Origin: Flavobacteriia bacterium
Lineage (GTDB): Bacteria; Bacteroidota; Bacteroidia; Flavobacteriales_D; Crocinitomicaceae
Assembly: GCA_009924735.1 (NCBI GenBank)
Contig: RFQZ01000024.1
Span: 1-42,656, forward strand
Length of the DNA: 42,656 bases
Reading direction: 5' to 3'
Under the pieces are notes generated by a model. The model was given only the letters and a program-made list of their open reading frames with translations. It ran no database searches and was not told where the DNA came from. Of this stretch, positions 23,482-33,563 are shown in pieces (within the stretch, counting starts at the first letter, position 1; each line of letters begins with the position of its first letter). The position numbers and the translations under genes were made by a program.

Positions 23482-26186
23482 TCAAACAAGGTTGGCTGAT
23501 CGTCATCTTTTTTGGTAAAATCCCATTCCACACTTCCATCTGTTGGCGCATCAGGTGTTGTGTTTTCTGAACCATCTGCACCATCCACGCTTTCCACGTC
23601 TTCTATCATTCCTTCAATTTCGAAAGGAACTTCTTCGGTTGGCCAGGCTTCTGGACTCTCCCCGATTTCATGGGTAAGCACAATTTCTTTCACCTTGAAC
23701 TTCGTTACCTGATTTCCTTGCGCCTTCATCCCTTTTACCTCAATGAGGTCGGCAACATTGAACACCGCATCGGAAAGGTTTTTGGTTTCGCGAAGTAATT
23801 TATTGAATACTATTTTAATTTCTGGACGGTACGCCGTAGAAACTACGTGTAGGTATGAACCTTCCGACTCGGAGATGAAAGGCACCCTTTTATCGGATTG
23901 AACCTCACAAAGAAAGCGTTTCACATAATTCAATTCTTTGTCAGCATCGTAGTAAACGGCAGAAATGGGATGCGCTGGGTTCCATTTTTCGAGGTGAATC
24001 ATGTCTTCATCAAAATGGTTGGAGAGGTCGAAGGTAGACAAGCGGTATTCGCCATTTTTGTAAAGCGTCAGCAGTTTATCGTTCCCTTTGAACGCGCCCA
24101 AGAATTTACCTCTGCCTTCGTCATTCAGTCGACCTACAACGGTATCGTACCATATTTTTCGAGACGCAAGGGTACTTCCTCCTACTTCTTTTTGAATGAT
24201 TTTTTGAATGATTTCTTTGGTCACGCGATTTCCTGCAGCGTTTCTCCCTTTAATGATCAATTCACCGAGGTCAACATCGAAACGCAACCTTTTGAGGTGT
24301 GGTCTTGGTCGAAGCAACACGGTCACCACTTCTCGTTCCCCATTCGGATGCACCGAAAAATAGGTCATTTTTGACCCTTTGGCTCCTTTGGTGAGGTCGT
24401 ATTCGGTATCGCGTGTGATGGAGTTCACAAAAAACCTTTTCATCATGGTAATCCCGCTCAACCCATCTTGGTAAAATAGGTGGTAAATGGTGCGGGTATC
24501 GCCTTTCTTCCAAACATTTGCATAGATGAGTCCTTTTCCGACGAACTTCTTATCTGCCACCTTCGTTATCATCATTTTTCCTGAGGAGAAAAAACAAATG
24601 ATGTCGTCAATTTCCGAGCAATCTGAAATGGGTTCGTTTTTCTTCAATCCGTAGCCGATGAAGCCTTCTTCTAAATCGATGTAAAGCTTGCGATTGGCAA
24701 TGATGACTTTTGTTGCGCTGATGGTGTCAAACACCTTAATTTCTGTCTTTCTTTCTTTTCCGGCAGCAAAGCGTTTTTTAAGGTCTTTAAAATAATCAAC
24801 GGCATAATCCACTAGGTTTTCCAAGTGATGCTTCACTTCAGCCATTTCCGTTTCTATTTTCAACAACAAATCGTCAGCTTTGTTGGCGTCAAATCGGGTA
24901 ATTCGGATCATGGGGATTTGGGTCAACTTATGTAAATCCTCATCTTCAATTTCACGAATCAATTGTTCTTCGAAAGGTTTAAATCGATCGTACAAATACG
25001 CAAACAAGGCCGTTTTGTCGCTATACAATTTGAAATCGATGTACATTTCGTGGTTGATGAACAATTTTTCCAAGGTGGAAAAATGCCATTGTCTTTCCAA
25101 TTCATCGAGTCGAATTTCCAGTTCCAGTTTCAACAAATCAACGGTGTGGTCCGTGTTGATTTTTAAGATTTCAGAAACGCCTAAAAACCTTGGTTTATCC
25201 TTGTCGATAATGGATGAATTCGGCGAGATGGAAACTTCACAATCGGTAAAAGCATACAACGCATCAATGGTATTGTCTGGCGACACCCCTGGTGCTAAGT
25301 GAATGATGATTTCCGCATGCGAGGAGGTATTGTCCTCGATTTTTTTAATCTTGATTTTCCCTTTTTCGTTGGCTTTAAGCACGGATTCAATCAGGGAGGT
25401 TGTCGTTGTTCCAAAGGGAATTTCGTGAATGATCAAGGTTTTGGTATCCACCTTTCGGATTTTCGCCCGCACACGCACACGTGAACCTCTCAAACCGTCA
25501 TTGTAATTCGTAAAATCAGCCATACCCCCATTCGGGAAATCGGGTAGAATTTCGACTTTTTTCCCTCGAAGGTGGTTTATGGATTGGTCGATCAGTTCAA
25601 TGAAATTATGCGGAAGAAATTTACAGGCCATTCCAACTGCGATGCCTTCGGCTCCTTGTGCCAACAACAGAGGAAATTTAACGGGCAGTGTTTCTGGCTC
25701 TTTGTTCCTGCCATCATAACTTGACAACCAAGTAGTTGTTTTCGGATTAAATGCTACGTGCAAGGCAAACTTCGACAAACGCGCTTCAATGTACCTCGGC
25801 GCAGCCGCGCCATCTCCTGTAATCGTATTTCCCCAGTTTCCTTGGCAATCTATCAAAAGGTCTTTTTGTCCCAACTGCACCAAGGCATCGCCGATGGAAG
25901 CATCTCCATGCGGGTGATATTTCATGGTGTTCCCGATGACATTGGCAACCTTATTATAGCGACCGTCTTCCAATTCACGCATGGAATGTAGCAATCTTCG
26001 TTGTACAGGTTTTAAACCATCTTGCAAGGCAGGGACCGCACGTTCGAGGATCACATAGCTCGCATAATCAAGAAACCAATTTTCATAAAGCCCATTAACC
26101 GGGACAATTTTCTCATCGATTTTCTTGTTTTCAAACGGATTGTGCTCTTCGTTTGACCCTGGCTGTATGTCGTCTATTTCGTCCAC
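23478..26186 (-). CDS. parC: DNA topoisomerase IV subunit A
   Basis: Cuts and rejoins both strands in the A2B2 enzyme that separates replicated chromosomes. The 902 residues have the breakage-reunion domain with YASYVILERAVP, LKPVQRRLLHSM, YHPHGDASIGDAL and catalytic Tyr132 in AAPRYIEARLS, followed by a coiled-coil gate (LEIRLDELERQW) and a long C-terminal part ending in an acidic tail. The position of the E. coli GyrA Ser83 is Ala96, which affects quinolone contact in other species. parE lies 9 bases upstream, as usual in Bacteroidota. GyrA is less likely because a divergent C-terminus replaces the gyrase beta-pinwheel GyrA boxes. Confidence 0.9.
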   Translation of the reverse strand: MDEIDDIQPGSNEEHNPFENKKIDEKIVPVNGLYENWFLDYASYVILERAVPALQDGLKPVQRRLLHSMRELEDGRYNKVANVIGNTMKYHPHGDASIGDALVQLGQKDLLIDCQGNWGNTITGDGAAAPRYIEARLSKFALHVAFNPKTTTWLSSYDGRNKEPETLPVKFPLLLAQGAEGIAVGMACKFLPHNFIELIDQSINHLRGKKVEILPDFPNGGMADFTNYNDGLRGSRVRVRAKIRKVDTKTLIIHEIPFGTTTTSLIESVLKANEKGKIKIKKIEDNTSSHAEIIIHLAPGVSPDNTIDALYAFTDCEVSISPNSSIIDKDKPRFLGVSEILKINTDHTVDLLKLELEIRLDELERQWHFSTLEKLFINHEMYIDFKLYSDKTALFAYLYDRFKPFEEQLIREIEDEDLHKLTQIPMIRITRFDANKADDLLLKIETEMAEVKHHLENLVDYAVDYFKDLKKRFAAGKERKTEIKVFDTISATKVIIANRKLYIDLEEGFIGYGLKKNEPISDCSEIDDIICFFSSGKMMITKVADKKFVGKGLIYANVWKKGDTRTIYHLFYQDGLSGITMMKRFFVNSITRDTEYDLTKGAKGSKMTYFSVHPNGEREVVTVLLRPRPHLKRLRFDVDLGELIIKGRNAAGNRVTKEIIQKIIQKEVGGSTLASRKIWYDTVVGRLNDEGRGKFLGAFKGNDKLLTLYKNGEYRLSTFDLSNHFDEDMIHLEKWNPAHPISAVYYDADKELNYVKRFLCEVQSDKRVPFISESEGSYLHVVSTAYRPEIKIVFNKLLRETKNLSDAVFNVADLIEVKGMKAQGNQVTKFKVKEIVLTHEIGESPEAWPTEEVPFEIEGMIEDVESVDGADGSENTTPDAPTDGSVEWDFTKKDDDQPTLFD

Positions 26187-26195
26187 CCTTTTGCT

Positions 26196-28067
26196 TTATG
26201 TCAATTCCAATTCTGTCTCATCCGTTGCATCTGCCTCGTCTTTTTCCACCCTTAAATTATCAATGATAAACTCTTGTCGCTCCGGCGTATTTTTCCCCAT
26301 GAAATAAGAAAGAATGGAATCTATGGAAGCTTCTTTTGTAAGGACTACAGGTTCCAAACGGATGTCGTTTCCAATAAAATGTATGAATTCATCGGGTGAA
26401 ATCTCCCCTAATCCTTTAAACCTCGTTATTTCTGCCCCTTTGCCAATTTCCAAAATCGCATTTTTTCGCTCCTCATCGGAATAGCAGTACATGGTTTTCT
26501 TTTTATTCCTCACCCTGAACAACGGTGTTTGCAATACATACACATGGTTTCTTTTCACCAAGTCTGGAAAAAATTGCAGGAAAAAAGTGAGTAGAAGCAT
26601 CCGAATGTGCATTCCATCGACATCGGCATCGGTTGCAATGACAATGCGATTGTATCGCAGGTTGTCCATTTCCTCTTCAATGTCTAAGGCTGCTTGAATC
26701 AAATTGAACTCCTCATTTTCGTAAACCACTTTTTTGGTAAGACCATAAACATTCAAGGGTTTACCACGAAGCGAAAACACGGCTTGCGTACCCACATCTC
26801 TGGACTTTGTAATGGAACCACTTGCCGAATCTCCTTCGGTTATAAACAAGGTGGTGTCTTCCCTTCTGTCGTCTTTTAAGTCGGTAAGGTGTATGCGGCA
26901 ATCGCGTAATTTTTTATTATGAAGGCTTGCTTTTTTGGAACGGTCGCGTGCAATTTTACGAATCCCGGCAAGCTCTTTTCTTTCGCGTTCTGCCTGCTTT
27001 ATTTTTTTCTCAAGGATGTCTGCAACTTCGGGATTTCGATGTAAATAATTATCGAGGTGGTCCTTTAGGAAATCATTGATAAAAGCGCGCATAGACTTTC
27101 CATCGGGTTCGATTTCTTGCGAGCCAAGCTTCGTTTTTGTTTGAGATTCAAATACGGGTTCTACGACTTTCACGGAAACCGCGGCTACAATGGATTGACG
27201 TATGTCAGAAGCTTCGTAATTTTTATTGTAGAAGTCCCTGATTACTTTTGCAACGGATTCACGAAAGGCACTCTGATGCGTCCCCCCTTGTGTCGTATGT
27301 TGTCCGTTCACAAAAGAATAGTAATCCTCTCCGTAGGTCCTTCCATGCGTAAAAGCTACCTCAATGTCTTCTGCTTCCAAGTGGATAATCGGATACAAAG
27401 GATCGCCATCCATGTTGTTTTCCAACAAATCTTTAAGTCCATCTTTGGATTGAAATTTCTCTCCATTAAAATAGATGCTTAAATTTCGGTTTAGGTAGCA
27501 ATAATTCCACATCATCTTTTGGAGATAGGTGGTTTTAAAGGCATATTTTTTAAATACCTGTTCATCGGGAATGAACTCTACGTAGGTACCATTTTGCTCT
27601 GTAGTCTCTTCAATTTCAAAAGATTTCACCAGGTTACCCATGGAGAAAGTAGCGGCTTTCAAGGAACCATCACGTACCGCATACACTTTAAAATGGGAGG
27701 ACAATGCGTTTACCGCTTTTGTACCTACCCCATTCAGTCCCACGGATTTCTTAAAGGCCTTCGAATCATATTTACCCCCTGTATTCATTTTGGAAACCAC
27801 TTCTTCGACTTTCCCAAGGGGAATGCCACGTCCAAAATCCCTTACCGTCACCTTTCCATCTTGAACTTTAACATCGATTCTTTTACCGTTACCCATCACA
27901 AATTCATCAATGCAATTGTCAATGACTTCTTTGACCAGAATGTAAATACCATCTTCTGCAGATGCGCCATCCCCTAATTTACCGATGTACATTCCCGGAC
28001 GTAGGCGGATGTGCTCTTTCCAGTCAAGTGAGCGTATGTTGTCTTCGGTATATTGATTTTCGGCCAT
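26196..28067 (-). CDS. parE: DNA topoisomerase IV subunit B
   Basis: The ATP-driven partner of ParC. The 623 residues have the GHKL ATPase ([51 protein letters not shown]), the transducer region, and the TOPRIM domain with [29 protein letters not shown] and the acidic triad. The length is normal for ParE without the extra insert of some GyrB. A -7 box at 28085-28092 gives a leader of about 12 bases. parC follows directly, so the two subunits are made together. Confidence 0.92.
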   Translation of the reverse strand: MAENQYTEDNIRSLDWKEHIRLRPGMYIGKLGDGASAEDGIYILVKEVIDNCIDEFVMGNGKRIDVKVQDGKVTVRDFGRGIPLGKVEEVVSKMNTGGKYDSKAFKKSVGLNGVGTKAVNALSSHFKVYAVRDGSLKAATFSMGNLVKSFEIEETTEQNGTYVEFIPDEQVFKKYAFKTTYLQKMMWNYCYLNRNLSIYFNGEKFQSKDGLKDLLENNMDGDPLYPIIHLEAEDIEVAFTHGRTYGEDYYSFVNGQHTTQGGTHQSAFRESVAKVIRDFYNKNYEASDIRQSIVAAVSVKVVEPVFESQTKTKLGSQEIEPDGKSMRAFINDFLKDHLDNYLHRNPEVADILEKKIKQAERERKELAGIRKIARDRSKKASLHNKKLRDCRIHLTDLKDDRREDTTLFITEGDSASGSITKSRDVGTQAVFSLRGKPLNVYGLTKKVVYENEEFNLIQAALDIEEEMDNLRYNRIVIATDADVDGMHIRMLLLTFFLQFFPDLVKRNHVYVLQTPLFRVRNKKKTMYCYSDEERKNAILEIGKGAEITRFKGLGEISPDEFIHFIGNDIRLEPVVLTKEASIDSILSYFMGKNTPERQEFIIDNLRVEKDEADATDETELELT

Positions 28068-28084
28068 GTATAATACGGTGAACT

Positions 28085-28092
28085 CAAATTTA
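28085..28092 (-). promoter_or_regulatory. -7 box for parE
   Basis: On the minus strand TAAATTTG, a full match to TAnnTTTG, lies 17 bases before the parE ATG. The -33 element is not clear. Confidence 0.5.
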
Positions 28093-28188
28093 GAATGAAT
28101 AGCCGGTCAGTCTACACACGAAACAAAGGAATTATGAACAAACAGCGTTTAAAAACCCATCCACCCTACCGATCAAATTATCAGACAT

Positions 28189-28215
28189 AAAAAAACCACC
28201 TCTGGAGGTGGTTTT
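28189..28215 (-). terminator. intrinsic terminator of secDF
   Basis: On the minus strand AAAACCACCTC, a short loop CAG and AGGTGGTTTT are followed by a T run. It lies 22 bases after the secDF stop and separates it from parE. Confidence 0.85.
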
Positions 28216-28236
28216 ACAATGAGCAAGTATGTATGC

Positions 28237-31212
28237 TTACGCTTTCAATCGTTTGGAGAAATCGATAAGAATAGGCGTTGCCACACACAATGACGAATAG
28301 GTACCGATGATTACCCCAACCAACAATGCGAATAGGAAACCTTTGATCGCTGGTCCACCAAAAATAAACATGATCAAAACAACAACGAATAGGATCATTG
28401 AGGTATTGAAGGTTCTGCTTAGGGTGGTGTTCAAGGAACGGTTCACGATTTCATAATGATGGTCTTCCGGACCGCTGGCGCGGAGGTTTTCACGAATCCT
28501 ATCGAAGACAATTACGGTGTCATTCATCGAATAACCTATAACGGTTAGAATGGCGGCAATAAAGGCTTGATTTACATCCAGACTGAAAGGAAGGAAGCCA
28601 TGCAAGAGCGAGAAAACGGATATAACGAAAAAGGCATCGTGAATCAATCCTACAATCGCACCCAAGGAGTATTGCCAGTAACCAAATCGGAAGAGAATGT
28701 AAAGGAATATTGCAATCAAAGCCACTGTTAATGAAATGGCTGAGGAATTCCACAACTCACTGGAGACAGAAGCACTCACCGTCCTTTGTCCTTCAAAGGT
28801 ATGGGAGCCAAGTTTTCCTTTCAGTCGATTCAAGGCTTCGCTCATTTTGGTTTTCACTTCTTCGGTTGCCCCATCGTCTTTCAACTTATAATTCGTCATG
28901 ATTTCCACATTGTAATCATTCGACTTGGTCTTCAACTCAATGGAAGCGACTTCTTTGTTTTCGACGAAGGTCTTTTCAAGCTCTGAGCGTATGGCTTCAA
29001 TGTCTGCTTTTTTCTCAAATTTCACCGAAAAAGTTCTTCCCCCGGTAAATTCAACACTTTGTTTCAATCCACGGGTAAATAAACTGATCATACCGATTAC
29101 CGTCACTGAAATCGAGAAGATGTAGAAATATTTACGTGCACCAATCCAATTGAAATGGAAGTTTTGGAACAAACCTTTAGAGTATTTTGTATCGAAAGCC
29201 ACGCCTTTGTTTCTTTCCATCCAAAAGTTGATAACCAAACGTGAAATAAAGATTGCGGAGAATACAGAAGTAAAGATTCCGACAATCAAAGTGGTTGCAA
29301 AGGATTCAATCTCACCGGTTCCGAAATACTTCAATACGACGGCTACCAGTAAGTGGGAGATGTTCGCATCGATGATGGAAGGAAGTGCTTTTTTAAATCC
29401 GATGTCGATGGCGGTTTTGGTTTCCACCCCTGCACGTTGTTCCTCACGGATACGTTCAAAGATTAGGATGTTCGCATCGACGGCGGTACCGATGGTCAAG
29501 ATGATACCTGCAATCCCTGCCAAGGTAAGTACAGCACCGAAGGATGCCAAGCAACCCATGATGAAAACGACGTTGGCCAACAAAGCGATGTTCGCCGCAA
29601 TACCGGATTTTCCGTAATAAAAGAACATGTATAACAATACCGCTAAGAAGGCAAAGCCGAAAGAAACCAATCCTGCTTGCGAATTCTCTGCCCCAATGCT
29701 CGGACCTACACGGTTTTGTTCTTTGATCAAACACGGAGCGGGCAAAGCCCCTCCATTTAACAAACCAGCCAAAGATTCTGCTTCTTCGAAGGTAAACGTT
29801 CCAGAGATTTGTGTACTTCCAGAAGTAATGGCATTGATTACGGTTGGCGCAGAATACACCACATTGTCCATGGTGATGGCAACAATCCTGTCTTTGTTTT
29901 CCGTTGTCATTTGTCCCCATTCATCTGTACCTTCGGGTGTCATCTTCAAATCGACTGTGATTTTACCATCGCGTTGGTCGAAACCGGTTGAAGCGCTGGA
30001 AATGTGTTGTCCATTCACACGTGCTTTGCCATTTTCCGGAACCCTACACGCATAAAGCATGTACCCCGTTTGCTTGGATTTCTTATCCATTTCATTAGGC
30101 TCTGCACCCCACATGAATCGAATGTTTGGCGGCAAGGCTGCCATTACGTCTTCTCGTTTCAAAATTTGGTCTACGGCACCTTTGTCCATTGCCAAAACAG
30201 AACCAATGGCATAATCTCCCACAGGCTGAATGTAATCCATCAAACTTTTGGTTTTGCTGCTACCCCCCAAAGACAATCTTCCTTCTTCCTTTGCAGGCAT
30301 GTTTGAGGCTGTATCTGCGGTGTCTGTAGTGTCTGACATTGTACTTTCAGCATTTTTACTGATTAAATCTGCGTTGGCCAATTCGTTCTTTATTTGACTA
30401 GGTGCAAACGTTTCAAAAAACTCAAGGTTAGCGGTAGATTTTAGTTTTTGCGCTACGGTATTTTCATCTTGCACCCCTGGCAATTCGATGTAAAGTCGAT
30501 TGGTGGCAAGGTCTTTTTGAATGTTAGGTTGTGCTACACCAAATTGGTTGATCCTGCGATACATGATTTGTTCTACTCCATCCATGGAAGATTTAAGAAG
30601 GTCTTTGAAATACCTTTCGATCTCACTGTTGGTAGAGTTCACTCCGATGCCATCGCCCTTAAGAATGAGGCTAAGTTTTGTATTGTTTTTCTCCGCAGCC
30701 TGAATGAACAAATCCAAGAAATCACCCTTTCCTGCATTGTATTTGCGATTTGCTTCTGCATAGATGGTTTTAAACCTCACGGAATTGGGACTTTGCGCGT
30801 GGCTGATAAGAAGGTCTCCCGTAGAGATTTCCATGGTCACACTCATTCCACCGACAAGGTCAAGACCGAAAGCCAGCGATCGTTTTTTCACTTCAGAGAA
30901 GGTAGAACCAAAGATTGGATACACCTCTTTTGATCCGCGCTCACGTAAAATCTCATTGATAAACGCTGCTTTTGCCAACGCTTCACCTTCAGGTGAATTA
31001 AAATCTACAGTGGTATTGTTTGGCAAGAAGCCTATTCCTTTTTGATCTCCTTCATTTTTAAAGGATTCCTCGCGAAGCTGGTTTACTTTTAAAACCGCCT
31101 CTTTCTCAGCTTTTCGTTCTTCTTTTACGGCATACCAGGTGAAAGACAACTGATACAAAGACACGGCAAGCAATAATATGGTTAAAAACCAAAAAAAGCC
31201 CTTATTTCTCAT
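28237..31212 (-). CDS. secDF: protein translocase subunit SecDF (fused)
   Basis: Uses the proton gradient to pull exported proteins through SecYEG. The 991-residue product fuses SecD and SecF. The SecD half has a first helix, the FGLDLVGGMSVTMEI motif near residue 115, a periplasmic domain with an Asp/Thr-rich insert, and a helical core with GTAVDANILIFERIREE. The SecF half has FTGGRTFSVKFEK, SLTVALIAIFLYILFRF and SMNDTVIVFDRIRENLR. Fusion is usual in Bacteroidota, which rely heavily on Sec for T9SS cargo such as that in this window. A TTG-N20-TATATTTG promoter precedes it and a terminator follows it. Confidence 0.95.
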   Translation of the reverse strand: MRNKGFFWFLTILLLAVSLYQLSFTWYAVKEERKAEKEAVLKVNQLREESFKNEGDQKGIGFLPNNTTVDFNSPEGEALAKAAFINEILRERGSKEVYPIFGSTFSEVKKRSLAFGLDLVGGMSVTMEISTGDLLISHAQSPNSVRFKTIYAEANRKYNAGKGDFLDLFIQAAEKNNTKLSLILKGDGIGVNSTNSEIERYFKDLLKSSMDGVEQIMYRRINQFGVAQPNIQKDLATNRLYIELPGVQDENTVAQKLKSTANLEFFETFAPSQIKNELANADLISKNAESTMSDTTDTADTASNMPAKEEGRLSLGGSSKTKSLMDYIQPVGDYAIGSVLAMDKGAVDQILKREDVMAALPPNIRFMWGAEPNEMDKKSKQTGYMLYACRVPENGKARVNGQHISSASTGFDQRDGKITVDLKMTPEGTDEWGQMTTENKDRIVAITMDNVVYSAPTVINAITSGSTQISGTFTFEEAESLAGLLNGGALPAPCLIKEQNRVGPSIGAENSQAGLVSFGFAFLAVLLYMFFYYGKSGIAANIALLANVVFIMGCLASFGAVLTLAGIAGIILTIGTAVDANILIFERIREEQRAGVETKTAIDIGFKKALPSIIDANISHLLVAVVLKYFGTGEIESFATTLIVGIFTSVFSAIFISRLVINFWMERNKGVAFDTKYSKGLFQNFHFNWIGARKYFYIFSISVTVIGMISLFTRGLKQSVEFTGGRTFSVKFEKKADIEAIRSELEKTFVENKEVASIELKTKSNDYNVEIMTNYKLKDDGATEEVKTKMSEALNRLKGKLGSHTFEGQRTVSASVSSELWNSSAISLTVALIAIFLYILFRFGYWQYSLGAIVGLIHDAFFVISVFSLLHGFLPFSLDVNQAFIAAILTVIGYSMNDTVIVFDRIRENLRASGPEDHHYEIVNRSLNTTLSRTFNTSMILFVVVLIMFIFGGPAIKGFLFALLVGVIIGTYSSLCVATPILIDFSKRLKA

Positions 31213-31244
31213 TTATTCTGCTTTATTTGTAAATTACAAGGGTG

Positions 31245-31275
31245 CAAATATAGGATTTACGATTTGTAAAATCAA
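31245..31275 (-). promoter_or_regulatory. promoter of secDF
   Basis: On the minus strand TTG (31275-31273), a 20-base spacer and TATATTTG (31252-31245), a full match to the Bacteroidota consensus. The ATG lies about 32 bases past the box. Confidence 0.8.
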
Positions 31276-31325
31276 CTTTTAAAAATTACTAATTGGCAAG
31301 TGCGGATTTAGCCCGACCCATTGCC

Positions 31326-32450
31326 TTATATTTCTTGGACGAAGGCCTCCAATTTCTTCACAAAGGAGCCCCAATTGTTTTCCTTGTTTTGGTTTTGAAT
31401 ATTGACCGCAAAGGATTCCCTGCATTGATTGTCAAAGTAAAATCCAATTTGACTTGCCAGTTCGGCCGGGTCTACATGATCAACGATTAAACCTGTTTTG
31501 TTATGCGCTATGGTTTCCGCCAATCCACCCACGTTGGTAGCAATTACCGGCAATTCAAAATGTTGTGCAATCCCTGTAATCCCACTTTGGGTTGCTGATT
31601 TATAGGGTAATACGCACACATCGCCAGCGGAAAAGAAATTTGGTACTTCTTCATCTCCGATGTACCGCTCGAAAACAAAACATCGTTCCTTCACCTCAAA
31701 TCGCTCCATGCATTTCTCGTATTTCTTAAAATCTCCATAGGCCTCACCAGCAATGATCAACACATAGCGATTGCCCAATAAGGAAAGAGCTTCAATCAAA
31801 ACATCCAATCCTTTGTAATCCCGAATGATTCCGAAAAACAAAAGTACGCGGCTGTCTTCTTTAACGGTAATGTTCAAATTTCTCAAAGCCTCTTCCCTGG
31901 CTAATCTTGCGCCGAAATGGTTATAGATGGGATGAGGAATCAGCATGCATTTCGCATCTGGAATGTAAGAGAGCAAATCATTTTTTACTTTTTCTGTCAT
32001 CGCAATAAACCCATCGTTTCGGTTTAAAAAGTAGCGATTAAACGCGTGGTCAAAAAACCGTCGTTCGTGGGGGATGACATTGTCGAGGATGGCAATTCTT
32101 TTGGCAAAACGAGATTGTCGGCTTAACACAAACCCAAGCGAAGGCCCGAAAAACGTCATCCAATATTTGGTTATCACCACCTCCGGCTTCAGGTTTCGAA
32201 CTTTTTTCGCCGTTGAAACATAGCTGAAAGGATTGATGGTATCGAGCCAAGGGAAGGAAGGTATTTTATCCGCTGTATCTTCTGGGGTAACGTATTGTGT
32301 TTTACCTGGAAAGAGCAATTTTGGGTATTGACGTTTGAAGGTAACGGCTACCACTTCATTGTTCTTCTCGAGTTCTCGATATACCAACGCATTGAACTGG
32401 GCTATTCCACCACGAAAGGGATAAAAAGTGGATAAAAAGACAAAACGCAT
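31326..32450 (-). CDS. glycosyltransferase family 4 (GT-B)
   Basis: A 374-residue cytoplasmic glycosyltransferase. An N-terminal FRGGIAQFNALVYREL segment binds the acceptor side. The C-terminal Rossmann domain has ILFFGIIRDYKGLDVLIEAL-like sequence (RVLLFFGIIRDYKG), LIIAGEAYG, FERYIGDEEVPNFFSAGDVCVLPYKSATQSGITG and the nucleotide-sugar site ELPVIATNVGGLAE. This is the last gene of the minus-strand series, 3 bases after the GT9 gene, and it transfers a sugar to a surface glycan whose identity cannot be told. No signal or membrane segment is present. Confidence 0.87.
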   Translation of the reverse strand: MRFVFLSTFYPFRGGIAQFNALVYRELEKNNEVVAVTFKRQYPKLLFPGKTQYVTPEDTADKIPSFPWLDTINPFSYVSTAKKVRNLKPEVVITKYWMTFFGPSLGFVLSRQSRFAKRIAILDNVIPHERRFFDHAFNRYFLNRNDGFIAMTEKVKNDLLSYIPDAKCMLIPHPIYNHFGARLAREEALRNLNITVKEDSRVLLFFGIIRDYKGLDVLIEALSLLGNRYVLIIAGEAYGDFKKYEKCMERFEVKERCFVFERYIGDEEVPNFFSAGDVCVLPYKSATQSGITGIAQHFELPVIATNVGGLAETIAHNKTGLIVDHVDPAELASQIGFYFDNQCRESFAVNIQNQNKENNWGSFVKKLEAFVQEI

Positions 32451-32453
32451 GGG

Positions 32454-33545
32454 TTAGGAAAGGGTCTTTATGGCAGTGACAATGGATTCAGGCTGAATGT
32501 CATTCATACAAGGAACCCCTCGTTTGCAAACATTGCCATAATAACATTCACAGGCTTTTGGAGGACCTACCATCACACCGCGGTTGTACAATTCAAATTC
32601 ATGGGGATTAAAAATGGTATTCATTAGCACCATCTTTTTCTGCAGTGCAGTAGCAATGTGCATCATCATGGTTACTTGGGTCACAACGATGTCGCACGCA
32701 TGGGTCAAAGAAATAAAGGTTTCAAGGTCGTAATGCCCGGGGTAATGTGCGCCTGATTCTTTGGACAGTCTGATGTTTTTCTCATGTTCAAGGGCTCCGC
32801 CGAGGAAGATTGGAAAATAGCCCAACTCGATTAAAGACGTAGCCAACAAGACCCATTTCTCATCGTCCCAAAGCCTGGTTTTCCATCTTGGACCACACCC
32901 TGTATTGAGTCCAACCACTTCTTTTTTGTTTCCTTTTAACGCACTAAACTTGTGGTTCCACTCCTCGTACTTCTCTTGGTTAAGTTGTATGGCATAAGGC
33001 TCATAATCAAAGGATTCGTGACAAATTTCAAAAATTTCTTCGGGGTAGCTTTTGGTATTTACTTTCGACAACTCATCAAAGAAACCCGTCATTAATTTAT
33101 GCTCTGCCGCAGGGGTACATGGCGCCACACCATGATCCAACCATGTGTATCCATACTTGTGCTTCCCTTCAATTTTGGCCATCAACACACAGGCTTCAGG
33201 TTCCTTATCCAAATTCACGACAAGGTCAAAAAGACTGTTTTCCAAGAGAAAAATTGACATTGCATCAAACGGAAGAATCAAGTCAATCTGATTTTTTGGC
33301 AATATCTCTGGACTTTGGGTCATCCAGGTAATGTGGGCATTGGGGTACTTCGAACGGAACTTCGCCAACAGTGGGGTGGTACGAATCACATCGCCTAAGG
33401 CTGCAAGTTTGATGATTAGAATGCGTGTTTCAATGGGTTGATATTCGTCGCATGTCGGACAAACATTTCCCTTTTGTTTATTGAAATCACAAGGGATGTG
33501 ACCTTTAAAATATTTACAATCTCTTTTTACCTCTGAAAATTCCAT
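32454..33545 (-). CDS. glycosyltransferase family 9 with N-terminal Cys cluster
   Basis: The 363-residue product resembles ADP-heptose:LPS heptosyltransferases: ILIIKLAALGDVIRTTPLLAKF, VVGLNTGCGPRWKTRLWDDEKW, FPIFLGGALEHE, and the donor-site region CDIVVTQVTMMMHIATALQKKMV. Before the GT-B fold is a Cys cluster in the first 35 residues (CKYFKGHIPC and CPTC), and there is another Cys group at the C-terminus (CECYYGNVC, GVPC), so a metal or Fe-S site is likely. The ATG at 33545 is preferred to a GTG three codons earlier. It overlaps no neighbour and lies 3 bases from the GT4 gene. Heptose use is inferred. Confidence 0.82.
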   Translation of the reverse strand: MEFSEVKRDCKYFKGHIPCDFNKQKGNVCPTCDEYQPIETRILIIKLAALGDVIRTTPLLAKFRSKYPNAHITWMTQSPEILPKNQIDLILPFDAMSIFLLENSLFDLVVNLDKEPEACVLMAKIEGKHKYGYTWLDHGVAPCTPAAEHKLMTGFFDELSKVNTKSYPEEIFEICHESFDYEPYAIQLNQEKYEEWNHKFSALKGNKKEVVGLNTGCGPRWKTRLWDDEKWVLLATSLIELGYFPIFLGGALEHEKNIRLSKESGAHYPGHYDLETFISLTHACDIVVTQVTMMMHIATALQKKMVLMNTIFNPHEFELYNRGVMVGPPKACECYYGNVCKRGVPCMNDIQPESIVTAIKTLS

Positions 33546-33563
33546 CTGCACCAAAAATAAGGA

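Noticed and set aside
25880..25930. Ala at the quinolone-resistance Ser position of ParC as a resistance mutation
   Set aside because: HPHGDASIGDA appears to be the normal Bacteroidota ParC sequence as I recall it; no acquired change can be inferred.
24271..28000. Long plus-strand open frames opposite parC, parE and secDF
   Set aside because: They are antisense shadows of well-supported genes and lack family motifs or plausible starts.
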